Origin: Cyclobacterium jeungdonense
GTDB taxonomy: Bacteria > Bacteroidota > Bacteroidia > Cytophagales > Cyclobacteriaceae
Assembly: GCF_010994275.1 (NCBI RefSeq)
Contig: NZ_WMCD01000009.1
Location: 1 to 64,000, forward strand
Reading direction: 5' to 3'
DNA length: 64,000 nucleotides
Shown one piece after another: positions 35,499-44,538 of this stretch (the first letter of the stretch is position 1; each line of letters starts with the position of its first letter). The position numbers and the translations under genes are program-made. The notes under the pieces were generated by a model. The model saw only the letters and a list, made by a program, of their open reading frames with translations. It had not been told where the DNA came from and did not search any database.

Positions 35499-38279
35499 AT
35501 GGCTTATGATCCGTATCAAATAAAAAAGAAGTTACCATCTTCTCAGGGCGATCTGACTTATTGGAGTCTGGAAGCCCTACAGAATCAAGGATACGCTATC
35601 AATAAATTACCCTTTTCCATCCGTATTCTTCTGGAAAATGCATTGCGAAATTTCGATGATTTCGCTATTACCAGAGAAAATATAGAAACACTGCTGAATT
35701 GGAAACCCGAGGCCTCTGATAAAGACATCCCTTACAAACCGGCGCGGGTCTTGATGCAGGATTTCACAGGGGTTCCCGCAGTTGTGGATATCGCCTCGCT
35801 CAGAGCCGAGGCAGTAAGGAAAGGAAAAGACCCCGAAAAAATCAATCCGTTGATTCCGGTCGATTTGGTAGTAGACCATTCCGTTCAGGTGGATTTTTTT
35901 GGCACCAATTATTCTTATAAACGAAACGTTGACGTAGAATACGAGCGTAACGGTGAGCGGTATGAATTTTTAAAGTGGGCTCAGCAGTCATTTAACAATT
36001 TTTCTGTGGTTCCTCCCGGAATGGGTATTTGCCATCAGGTTAATCTGGAATACCTCGCGCAGGGGGTGATCTCAAGAGACGGAAATGTTTTTCCTGATAC
36101 CCTGGTTGGAACCGATTCACATACCCCAATGGTCAATGGAATTGGTGTCGTAGGATGGGGTGTAGGAGGTATTGAGGCTGAAGCTGCGCTTCTTGGACAG
36201 CCCATTTATTTCATTTTGCCGGAAGTAGTTGGTCTACGGCTTACAGGAGCGCTACCATTAGGTACTACCGCCACGGACATGGTCCTAACCATTACTGAAT
36301 TGCTTAGGAAGCAGGGAGTGGTAGGCAAGTTTGTTGAAGTATTTGGTCCAGGATTGGATAACCTATCTGTTCCGGACAGAGCCACCATTGCCAACATGTC
36401 TCCCGAATTTGGGTGTACAGTGACTTATTTCCCTATAGATGACCGAACCTTGGACTACATGTCCAGGACCAACCGACCCGAAGAGCAGATTCAGTTGGTA
36501 AAAGAGTATACAAAGGCAAATATGCTTTGGCGTGCCAACGAGGATGATATCAATTATTCCACTGTCGTGGAACTTGATCTCAGCTCGGTGGAGCCTACCG
36601 TATCCGGTCCGAAAAGGCCTCAGGATAAAATCCTGGTTAGAAAGTTTAAAGATAAATTTGGGTCATTATTAAAAGAGGTCCACGGAAGGGATTATATTCC
36701 TATAGACAAAAGAGATGTAGGAAGATGGTTCGGTGAAGGCGGCGGAAATCAGCCGGTTGAAGACAATGTGTCCCCTGCTGAGAAGGACGTTGAAATCGAA
36801 ACGGAAGTAAAAAATGGGTTAAAGACCGTTGTGGTCGAGTTGAACAACGAAAAATTTGCCCTTCACGACGGGTCGGTTGTCATTGCAGCCATTACTTCCT
36901 GTACCAACACCTCCAATCCCAGCGTGATGATTGGAGCTGGTCTGGTAGCTAGAAAAGCCAGAGAAAGAGGCCTGGATGTAAAGCCATGGGTGAAGACGTC
37001 CCTGGCTCCCGGATCCAAGGTAGTTACGGATTACCTGAAACACTCGGAGTTATTAGATGATTTGGAAGCCCTGCGATTTCATGTGGTAGGCTATGGTTGT
37101 ACCAGTTGTATCGGTAATTCCGGCCCTTTGCCGGTTCATATAGCCAAAGCAGTAGAAGAAAATGACCTGGTCGTTGCATCAGTGCTCTCCGGGAATCGGA
37201 ATTTTGAGGCCAGAGTTCATCCTCAGGTGAAAATGAACTACCTCATGTCTCCTATGCTGGTCGTTGCATATGCTATTGCCGGTCGGGTGGATGTGGATTT
37301 GAACAATGAACCGTTGGGTTATGATCCCAACCTGGAGCCCGTATACCTGAAAGATATCTGGCCTTCCAATGAAGAGATTTTTGAAGTGTCCAACAGGGTG
37401 CTTTCTCCTAATGATTACAAAAAAAATTACGGTGAGATATTTGAGGGGAATGAACAGTGGAGAACACTTCAAGCGCCAAAAGACAAAGTGTATCAATGGT
37501 CAGATAAATCTACCTATATCAAAGAAGCTCCTTTTTTCCAGGGAATCTCGGAGGAAGTGCATGAGGCCGACGATATTTTAGGAGGCAGGGTTCTTCTCAA
37601 ATTAGGAGATTCCATTACCACGGACCATATTTCCCCTGCAGGTTCTTTTTCCCCCACTTCTCCTGCCGGTAAATACCTGATAGGAAAAGGAGTAGAGCAA
37701 ACCATGTTTAACTCCTATGGCTCCAGAAGAGGAAATGACGAAGTGATGGTCAGGGGAACATTTGCCAACGTACGAATCAAAAATCAACTCGTAACCAAAG
37801 AGGGCGGGCACACCCTGCACATGCCTTCGGGTGAAGAGATGACGGTGTACGATGCCTCCCAGCAGTACCAAATGGACAAGGTTCCTCTGCTAGTGCTGGC
37901 TGGTAAAGAGTATGGAAGTGGATCTTCCCGGGATTGGGCTGCAAAAGGAACCACCCTACTTGGGATAAAAGGGGTGATTGCTGAAAGTTATGAAAGGATA
38001 CACCGGTCCAACCTGGTAGGGATGGGCGTGCTTCCCATGCAGTATGCCAAAGGGCAATCGGCAGCCTCATTGGGATTAACCGGAAAAGAGGAAATATCCA
38101 TCCTTGGGATCAAAGATGGTTTGACTCCTTTAAAAGTACTGAATGCAAGTGCAAAAAAGGAGGATGGAAGCGTGGTCAATTTTGAAGTTATCGCCAGATT
38201 AGACTCGGCCATCGAGGTTGAATACTATAAAAACGGCGGCATCCTTCATTATGTCTTAAGACAGTTTCTGAAATCATAG
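35499..38279 (+). CDS. acnA: Aconitate hydratase, AcnA/IRP type
   Basis: A 926-aa aconitase of the AcnA/IRP1 class (N-terminal domains 1-3, then the swivel domain 4). The three [4Fe-4S] ligands are visible: one Cys in ITSCTNTSNPSVM and two in GYGCTSCIGNSG. The segment GTDSHTPMVNGIGVVGWGVGG and the swivel-domain GKEYGSGSSRDWAAKG are intact. It isomerises citrate to isocitrate in the TCA cycle and is cytoplasmic. Monocistronic, with a likely own promoter and a strong terminator just downstream. Confidence 0.98.
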   Translation: MAYDPYQIKKKLPSSQGDLTYWSLEALQNQGYAINKLPFSIRILLENALRNFDDFAITRENIETLLNWKPEASDKDIPYKPARVLMQDFTGVPAVVDIASLRAEAVRKGKDPEKINPLIPVDLVVDHSVQVDFFGTNYSYKRNVDVEYERNGERYEFLKWAQQSFNNFSVVPPGMGICHQVNLEYLAQGVISRDGNVFPDTLVGTDSHTPMVNGIGVVGWGVGGIEAEAALLGQPIYFILPEVVGLRLTGALPLGTTATDMVLTITELLRKQGVVGKFVEVFGPGLDNLSVPDRATIANMSPEFGCTVTYFPIDDRTLDYMSRTNRPEEQIQLVKEYTKANMLWRANEDDINYSTVVELDLSSVEPTVSGPKRPQDKILVRKFKDKFGSLLKEVHGRDYIPIDKRDVGRWFGEGGGNQPVEDNVSPAEKDVEIETEVKNGLKTVVVELNNEKFALHDGSVVIAAITSCTNTSNPSVMIGAGLVARKARERGLDVKPWVKTSLAPGSKVVTDYLKHSELLDDLEALRFHVVGYGCTSCIGNSGPLPVHIAKAVEENDLVVASVLSGNRNFEARVHPQVKMNYLMSPMLVVAYAIAGRVDVDLNNEPLGYDPNLEPVYLKDIWPSNEEIFEVSNRVLSPNDYKKNYGEIFEGNEQWRTLQAPKDKVYQWSDKSTYIKEAPFFQGISEEVHEADDILGGRVLLKLGDSITTDHISPAGSFSPTSPAGKYLIGKGVEQTMFNSYGSRRGNDEVMVRGTFANVRIKNQLVTKEGGHTLHMPSGEEMTVYDASQQYQMDKVPLLVLAGKEYGSGSSRDWAAKGTTLLGIKGVIAESYERIHRSNLVGMGVLPMQYAKGQSAASLGLTGKEEISILGIKDGLTPLKVLNASAKKEDGSVVNFEVIARLDSAIEVEYYKNGGILHYVLRQFLKS

Positions 38280-38297
38280 GGATCAATTCAGAAATAT

Positions 38298-38335
38298 AAA
38301 AAAAGCAGCTGCAATCTTTTGCAGCTGCTTTTTTT
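38298..38335 (+). terminator. Strong terminator after aconitase
   Basis: Perfect 17-bp stem: A-tract plus GCAGCTGCAA pairs with TTGCAGCTGC plus T-tract, with a TCTT loop. Symmetry of the A and T tracts would allow it to stop transcription from both directions. Confidence 0.95.
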
Positions 38336-38471
38336 ATATTCAATCATACTTTCGATTGGGAAAATAAAAAAATGGTATAAAACTAAGCAAGGCTGTTACG
38401 ACTTTTAGGACCGCCTCTTTCAAAAGAAAAACATCGGGATAAACTTTTCGCTCAGGCGAGTATTGATACTG

Positions 38472-38500
38472 AAAAACCCTGCTCCGAAGGGCAAGGTTTT
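38472..38500 (-). terminator. Terminator of the tRNA transcript
   Basis: On the minus strand, AAAACCTTGC / GCAGGGTTTT form a 10-bp stem with one T-G pair and a loop containing CTTCGG, followed by TTTTT. It lies just downstream of tRNA-Lys. Confidence 0.75.
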
Positions 38501-38510
38501 AGTTTATTTG

Positions 38511-38583
38511 TGATCCCGCTGGGGCTCGAACCCAGGACCCATACATTAAAAGTGTATTGCTCTACCAGCTGAGCTACGGAATC
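38511..38583 (-). tRNA. tRNA-Lys (anticodon TTT)
   Basis: A 73-nt cloverleaf. Acceptor GATTCCG pairs with CGGGATC, D arm has AGCTCAGCTGGTAGAGC, the anticodon stem ATACA/TGTAT encloses loop CTTTTAA (anticodon TTT), and the T loop TTCGAGC is intact. CCA is not encoded. It lies downstream of tRNA-Arg on the same strand, separated by 55 nt, so they probably share a transcript. Confidence 0.97.
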
Positions 38584-38638
38584 AATGGCTTTTATAGATC
38601 CAAGAAGGACCAATAAGAGGTACGGTGATAAATCTCTG

Positions 38639-38712
38639 TGATCCTGTCAGGACTCGAACCTGAAACCTACTGCTTAGAAGGCAGTTGCTCTATCCAGTTG
38701 AGCTACAGGACC
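38639..38712 (-). tRNA. tRNA-Arg (anticodon TCT)
   Basis: A 74-nt cloverleaf. Acceptor GGTCCTG pairs with CAGGATC with one G-T pair; the anticodon stem ACTGC/GCAGT encloses loop CTTCTAA (anticodon TCT). D arm AGCTCAACTGGATAGAGC and T arm GTTCGAGTC are normal. CCA is not encoded. First of the two tRNAs in transcription order. Confidence 0.97.
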
Positions 38713-38790
38713 TTTATTACAATTAACTTTTATCCTAAATCCATCCCGTGGTTAACCTGAAACCTTCCCGACCTAAAATCCCCACAAATA

Positions 38791-38814
38791 GAAACAGGCT
38801 TTTCAGCCTGTTTC
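38791..38814 (-). promoter_or_regulatory. Perfect hairpin in the 5' leader of the tRNA transcript
   Basis: GAAACAGGCT / AGCCTGTTTC, a perfect 10-bp stem with a 4-nt loop, located between the tRNA promoter and tRNA-Arg. There is no U run after it on either strand, so it is not an obvious terminator. It might be a processing or stability element. Confidence 0.5.
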
Positions 38815-38837
38815 GGAGTGCTTTTCAAAAGCTTGTG

Positions 38838-38868
38838 CAAATGTAAGGTGGTTTTTTTTAATTACAAA
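38838..38868 (-). promoter_or_regulatory. Promoter of the tRNA-Arg/tRNA-Lys transcript
   Basis: On the minus strand TTTG, exactly 19 nt, then TACATTTG: a full match to the Bacteroidota consensus TTTG-N19-TAnnTTTG. The predicted start leaves a leader of about 120 nt before tRNA-Arg. This is the clearest promoter in the window and the best internal support for the phylum assignment. Confidence 0.85.
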
Positions 38869-38934
38869 CTCTAATTCACAATTAGTTTTCTTTTACTCAG
38901 GTGTATTGATCATCTTTACAAAAAAATAGTTTTC

Positions 38935-40389
38935 ATGTCTGAGGAGCCACTGACACCTATTGATGACTTTTATGTCAAAACCATTGGAGAAATACCCTTA
39001 AAGGAGATCCTTTTAAGTTTACCGGACACTCCGGTTTCTGAAGCAGCCCGAACCATGCGGGATGAAAAGTCAAGTTGTCTTTTTGTGGGAGACAGTAAAA
39101 GACTGATTTACGGAGTGATTACTGACATTACCCTGCGAGACAATGTATTGGCCTCCGGAGTTTCTCCTGAGAGCCCTGTACGCACAATCATGGATCCAAC
39201 TCTGGTATCTATTTCCAGAGACACCTTGGTATACGAGGCGTTACTACTCATGTTTCGAACGAAAACCAGGTACTTGCTGGTCAAGGAGGGCGAAGCTTAC
39301 GTAGGGGTGATTAGCCGGAATAAAATCCTGACCGTCCAATCCCAATCACCATTTGTTTTTATTCAGTCTGTCAAATTGGCTTTGGGCAAGGAGGAACTTA
39401 AGGAAAAATGGAAACAAGTGCCCCGGATCGTTTATCAATTGATTCAGCGTGGTGTACGGGCTGAAATCATTAATCAAATTATTTCAGCTATTGCCGATTC
39501 GATTGCTTTGCGTGTCATCGAACAGGTTATTAAGGAAAAAGGCACTCCTCCTGCCAATTTTGTTTTTTTCGTATTGGGAAGCGAGGGAAGGAAAGAGCAA
39601 ACGCTAAAAACGGATCAGGATAATGCCATTATTTACGAGGACAAAGCCAATGAGCATCGGGAGTTGGTCCGGGAGTTTTTTTTGGATTTTGCCCAGGGAG
39701 TTTCGGAGCGTCTCGACTTTATAGGATTTAATTATTGCAAAGGGGGGTTTATGGCAAGCAATCCTAAATGGACTCACTCGCTGTCTCATTGGAAATCCAA
39801 TTACGCCAGTTGGTTTCAGGAATCCAGCATGGAAACAGTGATGAGTTACGGGACATTCTTTGATTGCCGTCCCATTTATGGGGATTTTTCATTGCTGGAA
39901 AATTTGAAGGATTTTATGGACGAGCAATTGCAACACCCCCTTGAGCGTTTTTTTTATAATATGGCTCAAAATGCCCTGCAATACGATACCCAACTAACCT
40001 GGTTTCGAAATATCCGTACGTTCAAAGTCGAAGAGGAACAGGTTTTCGATATTAAAAAGGCCATGACACCGATGGTGGATACCATTCGCCTATATGCCCT
40101 TGCAAACCGTGTGTTTGAAACCAATACAGGGAAAAGGCTAAAGCTTTTAACAGAAAAGGGAGTATTCACTAAAAAAGAATCGGAGGAACTATATCAGGGG
40201 TATTATTATCTGATGGGATTGCGACTGGAAAAGCAGGCCATAGCGGTAATCCGGGAAGAAAGAGATCCGGTAAATTACATTAAAATAACCACTTTGACGA
40301 AGGTTCAAGCCGTTACCATCAAAGAAATCTTCAAAGTTATCCGGGATTTACAGCTAAAAGTTAAAATTCAGTTCACCAAAACTTTTTAG
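38935..40389 (+). CDS. CBS-pair and DUF294 nucleotidyltransferase-like protein
   Basis: A 484-aa cytoplasmic protein. The N-terminal part carries two CBS motifs (DTPVSEAARTMRDEKSSCLF and VRTIMDPTLVSISRDTL). The middle holds a DUF294 putative nucleotidyltransferase domain with the diagnostic VLGSEGRKEQTLKTDQDNAI (GSxGRxE and D-x-D). The C-terminal helical part is DUF294_C. The family resembles the sensor part of GlnD-like proteins and is often found beside DnaQ-type exonucleases in other bacteria; here none is adjacent. The N-terminal cyclic-nucleotide-binding domain of some members is absent. Target is unknown. Confidence 0.88.
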   Translation: MSEEPLTPIDDFYVKTIGEIPLKEILLSLPDTPVSEAARTMRDEKSSCLFVGDSKRLIYGVITDITLRDNVLASGVSPESPVRTIMDPTLVSISRDTLVYEALLLMFRTKTRYLLVKEGEAYVGVISRNKILTVQSQSPFVFIQSVKLALGKEELKEKWKQVPRIVYQLIQRGVRAEIINQIISAIADSIALRVIEQVIKEKGTPPANFVFFVLGSEGRKEQTLKTDQDNAIIYEDKANEHRELVREFFLDFAQGVSERLDFIGFNYCKGGFMASNPKWTHSLSHWKSNYASWFQESSMETVMSYGTFFDCRPIYGDFSLLENLKDFMDEQLQHPLERFFYNMAQNALQYDTQLTWFRNIRTFKVEEEQVFDIKKAMTPMVDTIRLYALANRVFETNTGKRLKLLTEKGVFTKKESEELYQGYYYLMGLRLEKQAIAVIREERDPVNYIKITTLTKVQAVTIKEIFKVIRDLQLKVKIQFTKTF

Positions 40390-40489
40390 TTACTTTGTAT
40401 AAATGAAGTTTATCCATTGGGATAAAATCGGTACTTTGCCGGGATAAATCATTTTCAGGAATTCCTTGTTTTAAGGGAATCCACATTCT

Positions 40490-41821
40490 ATGGAAAAAAA
40501 CAACCATACTTTTGGTCAGGCACCTGTGGGTAAATTATTGCTACAGCAGGCGGTGCCCGCTGCAGTTGGTATTTTGGTTTTATCTATATATGGGATCGTA
40601 GACACGATTTTCGTAGGTCGTTTTGTAGGTTCACTTGGTATTGCTACCATTACGGTGGTGTTGCCAATTACTTTTTTAATTTCAAGTATAGGCATGTCCA
40701 TTGGAGTAGGTGGCGCATCCGTGATTTCCAGGGCTTTTGGTGATGGTAATGACGCCAGGGCTTTTTCCACTTTTGGAAATCAAATAGGGATGACACTAAC
40801 ACTGGCCTTACTTTTTGTGGGGCTGGGTTATTTATTTTCAGATGAAATCTTGCAACTTTTTGGTGGAAAGGGAGCGGTATTGGAGCCTTCCAAAGAGTAT
40901 TTTTCCATTATCTTGATTGGAATCCCCTTTTTAGCCTGGGCGATGATGAGCAATAATGTAATTCGGGCGGAAGGTTACCCTAAAGTAGCCATGTACACCT
41001 TGATTGTACCCGCTGTTTTCAATATAATTCTAGATCCTATTTTTATCGTTTGGCTCGATATGGGATTGAAAGGAGCTGCCTGGGCCACTACGATATCCTA
41101 CATTGCCAGTGCAGTCTATACCTTGTGGTTTTTTTTGTTTGGAAAATCCATAATGAAAGTGAAAAGCTCCTGGTTTAAACCGGATCTGGAAATTGCCCGG
41201 GAAATTACAGCTTTAGGGGCAGTTACACTTGCCAGGCAGGGAACGGTAAGCATACTGGCGATCGTTTTGAATAACGAGCTTTTTAAGTACGGAGGAGAAA
41301 TGGGGCTATCTGTTTTTGGAGTAATTAATCGGGTGATGATGTTTGCCAATTTTCCAGTGTTGGGGATCACTCAGGGCTTTGTGCCCATCGCCGGGTATAA
41401 TTACGGAGCCAAATTGAACGATAGGGTTCACCAGACCATACGCCTGGCCTTGAGGTCTTCAAGTCTAATCGCGTTACTCATCTTTGTCCTGATTATGAGC
41501 TTTACGGGTTCTTTGGTGCAGGTATTTACTGAAGATGAAGATCTCATTATGCAGAGCATTCCTGCTATGCGAAAATCTTTTTTAGCCACACCCTTACTTG
41601 CATTCAGTTTGATAGGAAGTGCTTATTTTCAGGCCATAGGCAAACCGAAAGCTGCTTTGTTATTGGCATTGAGTAAGCAGGGGATTTTCCTGATTCCGTT
41701 GGTAATAATTATGCCCTTATTTTTTGGATTGGAGGGAATCTGGTATGCCTTTCCGCTGGCAGATACCGGAGCTGCCGCCATATCCTACTTTTACCTGAAA
41801 AAAGGTACAGATGCCTTGTGA
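40490..41821 (+). CDS. MATE-family efflux transporter
   Basis: A 443-aa integral membrane protein with about twelve hydrophobic segments and two MATE halves. The N-terminal half has LLQQAVPAAVGILVLSIYGI and VDTIFVGRFVG; the second half has LGAVTLARQGTVSILAIVL and ITQGFVPIAGYNYGAK. It should export cationic drugs or metabolites using a sodium or proton gradient (family knowledge). It stands alone, 100 nt after the CBS-DUF294 gene. Substrate cannot be told. Confidence 0.92.
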   Translation: MEKNNHTFGQAPVGKLLLQQAVPAAVGILVLSIYGIVDTIFVGRFVGSLGIATITVVLPITFLISSIGMSIGVGGASVISRAFGDGNDARAFSTFGNQIGMTLTLALLFVGLGYLFSDEILQLFGGKGAVLEPSKEYFSIILIGIPFLAWAMMSNNVIRAEGYPKVAMYTLIVPAVFNIILDPIFIVWLDMGLKGAAWATTISYIASAVYTLWFFLFGKSIMKVKSSWFKPDLEIAREITALGAVTLARQGTVSILAIVLNNELFKYGGEMGLSVFGVINRVMMFANFPVLGITQGFVPIAGYNYGAKLNDRVHQTIRLALRSSSLIALLIFVLIMSFTGSLVQVFTEDEDLIMQSIPAMRKSFLATPLLAFSLIGSAYFQAIGKPKAALLLALSKQGIFLIPLVIIMPLFFGLEGIWYAFPLADTGAAAISYFYLKKGTDAL

Positions 41822-41984
41822 GGAGCCGGGTTTTCGACGTAATTTTTACCTTTCTGAGGTCTGATTTCGCTGTTTACGGGAAAAAGTTTGCGCCGATAAA
41901 ATTGGGTTTTCCAGGTTACCATTGGGTGCGGCTTCAGGATTAATCTACAAATAAAATAGTTTGGAGTGAGAGGGATTTTTGAAA

Positions 41985-42020
41985 TAAAAAAAGCCCCGAT
42001 CAGACGATCGGAGCCTTTTT
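41985..42020 (-). terminator. Terminator of the Hsp20 gene
   Basis: On the minus strand GCTCCGAT / ATCGGGGC (one T-G pair) with a CGTCTG loop followed by seven T. A weaker reading on the plus strand could also serve the MATE gene. Confidence 0.85.
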
Positions 42021-42027
42021 ACTAGAC

Positions 42028-42474
42028 CTAACCAACTTTAATTTTCTTTGCAGGTGGAGCCTCAACCTCGCTTACCTTGGGTAAGTGAATATGCAAAATC
42101 CCGTTTTCGTATTTCGCATTGATTCTCTCTTCATCAATTATTTCGGGGAGATTGAATGACCTTTTGATGGCAGCGTAGGAAAATTCTTTTCGTTTCATCT
42201 CTCCCTTCTCATCTTCTTTTTTTTCTTCCTTTTCGGCCATTAGTGTCAGTATTCCCTTGCTATAATCGATTTTGAAATCACTTTTATCAAAACCGGGGGC
42301 TGCTACTTCCAACTGAAAGTCCTTTTCATTTTCTTTAACATTTACAGAAGGGATTTGGTATTTTTCATCCCAATCGTAAAACCGCTTGCTCCAATCTGGC
42401 AAATTTTCTGATTCAAAAAAATCCGAAAATACTCTGGGCCAGAAGTTGTTTTTAATTTTGGCTGGAGTTTTCAT
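42028..42474 (-). CDS. Hsp20 / alpha-crystallin small heat-shock protein
   Basis: A 148-aa chaperone. The alpha-crystallin domain starts around IPSVNVKENEKDFQLEVAAP and includes FDKSDFKIDYSKGILTL, FSYAAIKRSFNLPE and the ENGILHIHLPK strand. A C-terminal Lys-rich tail KKIKVG follows but the typical IxI anchoring motif is replaced by the IHIHL strand. It binds unfolding proteins and holds them for refolding. Monocistronic with its own terminator. The upstream region (42541-42600) contains a TGTCACA/TGTGTGA-like symmetric stretch that could be regulatory. Confidence 0.94.
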   Translation of the reverse strand: MKTPAKIKNNFWPRVFSDFFESENLPDWSKRFYDWDEKYQIPSVNVKENEKDFQLEVAAPGFDKSDFKIDYSKGILTLMAEKEEKKEDEKGEMKRKEFSYAAIKRSFNLPEIIDEERINAKYENGILHIHLPKVSEVEAPPAKKIKVG

Positions 42475-42596
42475 AGTGCGCTTTTTTTAATATTGAAACT
42501 GCATCTAACTCACTACTAATGTATATATAAACCATTCCATTCTGCATGACGAATGTCACATAAATGTGTGATTATTATCAAAATGTAATGGTGTTA

Positions 42597-43277
42597 TTAG
42601 GAAAGAATGCGTCCATCCTCCATCACGATGGTCCGATCAGTTTTCTCGGCAAATTCCGGATCGTGGGTAACGATAAGTAAGGTTTGGTTAAAATCTGTCG
42701 CCAACTCTTTAAAAATCCCGAAGACGATATCGCTGTTTTTTTTGTCAAGGTTACCCGAGGGTTCGTCCCCCATAATGATCAGCGGGTCATTAATCAGGGC
42801 TCTTGCTATGGCTACGCGCTGTTTTTGACCACCTGAAAGCTGATTTGCCTTTTTAAGAGCATGTTCTTCCATTCCAAAAATCCGAAGCTTTTCCATGGCC
42901 TTTTCCTCGAGCTGCTCCCGGTTCAATTTACCCAATTTCAAGCCGGGTACCATGACGTTTTCCAATACTGAGAATTCGGTGAGCAAATAATGAAATTGAA
43001 AAACGAAGCCAATTTTTTCATTTCGGATTCGGGAAAGATAGCCTGCAGGTTTACCTGTTATTATTTCCTGGTCTATCAATAGCTTTCCCTGGTAGCTGGT
43101 ATCCATGGTGGATAAGATATAAAGGAGCGTCGATTTCCCGCAGCCAGATTTGCCCATTACTGAAACAAAATCCCCCCGATTGATCGAAAAAGATATTTTT
43201 TTGAGTACTTGTGTTTTTACCGGGCTGTAGAAATATTTATCTATATTCTGTGCCTCCAGTACCGTCCTATCGTTCAT
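42597..43277 (-). CDS. MacB/LolD-type ABC ATPase
   Basis: A 226-aa ABC ATPase of the LolD/MacB branch. Walker A is VMGKSGCGKSTLLYIL, the signature is LSGGQKQRVAIARAL and Walker B with Glu is LIIMGDEPSGNLD; the switch His is in IVTHDPEF. It powers the FtsX-like permease encoded one base upstream. The operon order is adaptor, permease, ATPase, as in MacAB-like exporters. Confidence 0.93.
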   Translation of the reverse strand: MNDRTVLEAQNIDKYFYSPVKTQVLKKISFSINRGDFVSVMGKSGCGKSTLLYILSTMDTSYQGKLLIDQEIITGKPAGYLSRIRNEKIGFVFQFHYLLTEFSVLENVMVPGLKLGKLNREQLEEKAMEKLRIFGMEEHALKKANQLSGGQKQRVAIARALINDPLIIMGDEPSGNLDKKNSDIVFGIFKELATDFNQTLLIVTHDPEFAEKTDRTIVMEDGRILS

Positions 43278-43278
43278 T

Positions 43279-44538
43279 TTATTTTCCTCTGATGATATCT
43301 ACCGGGTCAACGCCGCTTGCCTTTTTGGCGGGGAAATAGCCAGCAAAGTAGGTTGTTACTAAACTAAATATTCCTCCGATAAGGTAATAACGCGGATTAA
43401 AGTCCACAGGAAAGGTTTTAATGGTGGGCAATGCCTCAGTCTCAAAAGGTAATTGGTCAATGCCTACCCCTGCAAAATAGCCAAGTACCAAGCCCAGGGT
43501 ACCTCCTGCTATACCAATAATCAAAGCGATGTTAATAAAAATAATATTTACATCTCTTCCAGAAAATCCAATCGCTTTTAAGATGGCAATGGTATCCATT
43601 TTTTCATAAATCATCATGTTTAAAATATTGTAAATTCCAAATCCTGATACAATTAATAGCGTAATCCCAACTGCATAACTGATCAGATTCCTTATCTCTG
43701 TTCCTGTCTCAAACTGCGCGTTGACCGTTTGAATATCATCGGCGTTGATTTTAAAAAGCGCTGCGTAATCATTGGCCATGGAAGGAGCGAGATCCAATTC
43801 ATGAAGTTTTACTTGTATGTCAGTTATGTATGAAGGGGGCTCTCCCAGCATTTTCTGGACCGTTTGTAGGGAAGCATAACTTTGGATGTTATCCAATTCC
43901 CCTAGTCCGGATTGGTAATACCCCACTACTTTTAATTGTACTCGGTCTCCCCTGGAAGTAGTAGCTTGTATCACATCGCCGATTTCAGCCAGCATCCGTT
44001 CAGCTGCTCCTTTCCCCAGAATGATACTATTGTTAGTTTGAGTCAGATCCATAGGTGTACCGGCAGTGACATAATCTGAGAATGCGAATAACGCGTTCTC
44101 AGCCTCTACTTCAATCCCGCTTACCGTACCAGTAATGTCACTTGAGCCAACATTAAAAAAAACCTGAGTAGAAACCTTTGCTGCGACACCCAAAACCCTG
44201 GGATCTTCCTTTAAGGTTTGGATGATGGCACTACTGTTATATATGCGAAGTCGGCTGCTATTTGGTTTGATCGACCGGATGGTGTTGGCGTAATCTTTAT
44301 ATTTTTCCGATTGGTCTATGGGTTGATCCGGGTTAGGTTTGATTTCATTGTAAAACCGAATATGGGGTGTACGATTAAGCACCAGCCCATCCAACATCTG
44401 GTTAAGTCCATTCATAAACCCAAGCAGGGCTATAAACATGGTAATGCTAAACGTTACGCCAACTGCCGCGACCATTGTCTGCTTGAATCTTGCCAGCATG
44501 AGAGAACGCGCAATATGTAATAACAAACCGTACTTCAT
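43279..44538 (-). CDS. FtsX/MacB-type ABC permease
   Basis: A 419-aa permease with one N-terminal helix (MVAAVGVTFSITMFIALLGFM), a large periplasmic domain and three C-terminal helices (LISYAVGITLLIVSGFGIYNI, IIFINIALIIGIAGGTLGLVL and LIGGIFSLVTTYFAGYFP), ending in the typical SGVDPVDIIRGK. This is the MacB/FtsX topology for mechanotransmission rather than direct transport. The start overlaps the adaptor gene stop by four bases. It acts with the ATPase and the adaptor lipoprotein. Confidence 0.92.
   Translation of the reverse strand: MKYGLLLHIARSLMLARFKQTMVAAVGVTFSITMFIALLGFMNGLNQMLDGLVLNRTPHIRFYNEIKPNPDQPIDQSEKYKDYANTIRSIKPNSSRLRIYNSSAIIQTLKEDPRVLGVAAKVSTQVFFNVGSSDITGTVSGIEVEAENALFAFSDYVTAGTPMDLTQTNNSIILGKGAAERMLAEIGDVIQATTSRGDRVQLKVVGYYQSGLGELDNIQSYASLQTVQKMLGEPPSYITDIQVKLHELDLAPSMANDYAALFKINADDIQTVNAQFETGTEIRNLISYAVGITLLIVSGFGIYNILNMMIYEKMDTIAILKAIGFSGRDVNIIFINIALIIGIAGGTLGLVLGYFAGVGIDQLPFETEALPTIKTFPVDFNPRYYLIGGIFSLVTTYFAGYFPAKKASGVDPVDIIRGK

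Noticed and set aside
38280..38934. CRISPR, mobile element or additional RNA gene in the tRNA region
   Set aside because: The hairpins here are simple terminator or leader structures and there are no spaced repeats or transposase fragments.
42541..42600. Possible third copy of the dispersed repeat
   Set aside because: Shares GCATGACGA and ATGTCACA with the other copies but needs gaps and diverges elsewhere; a chance match cannot be excluded.
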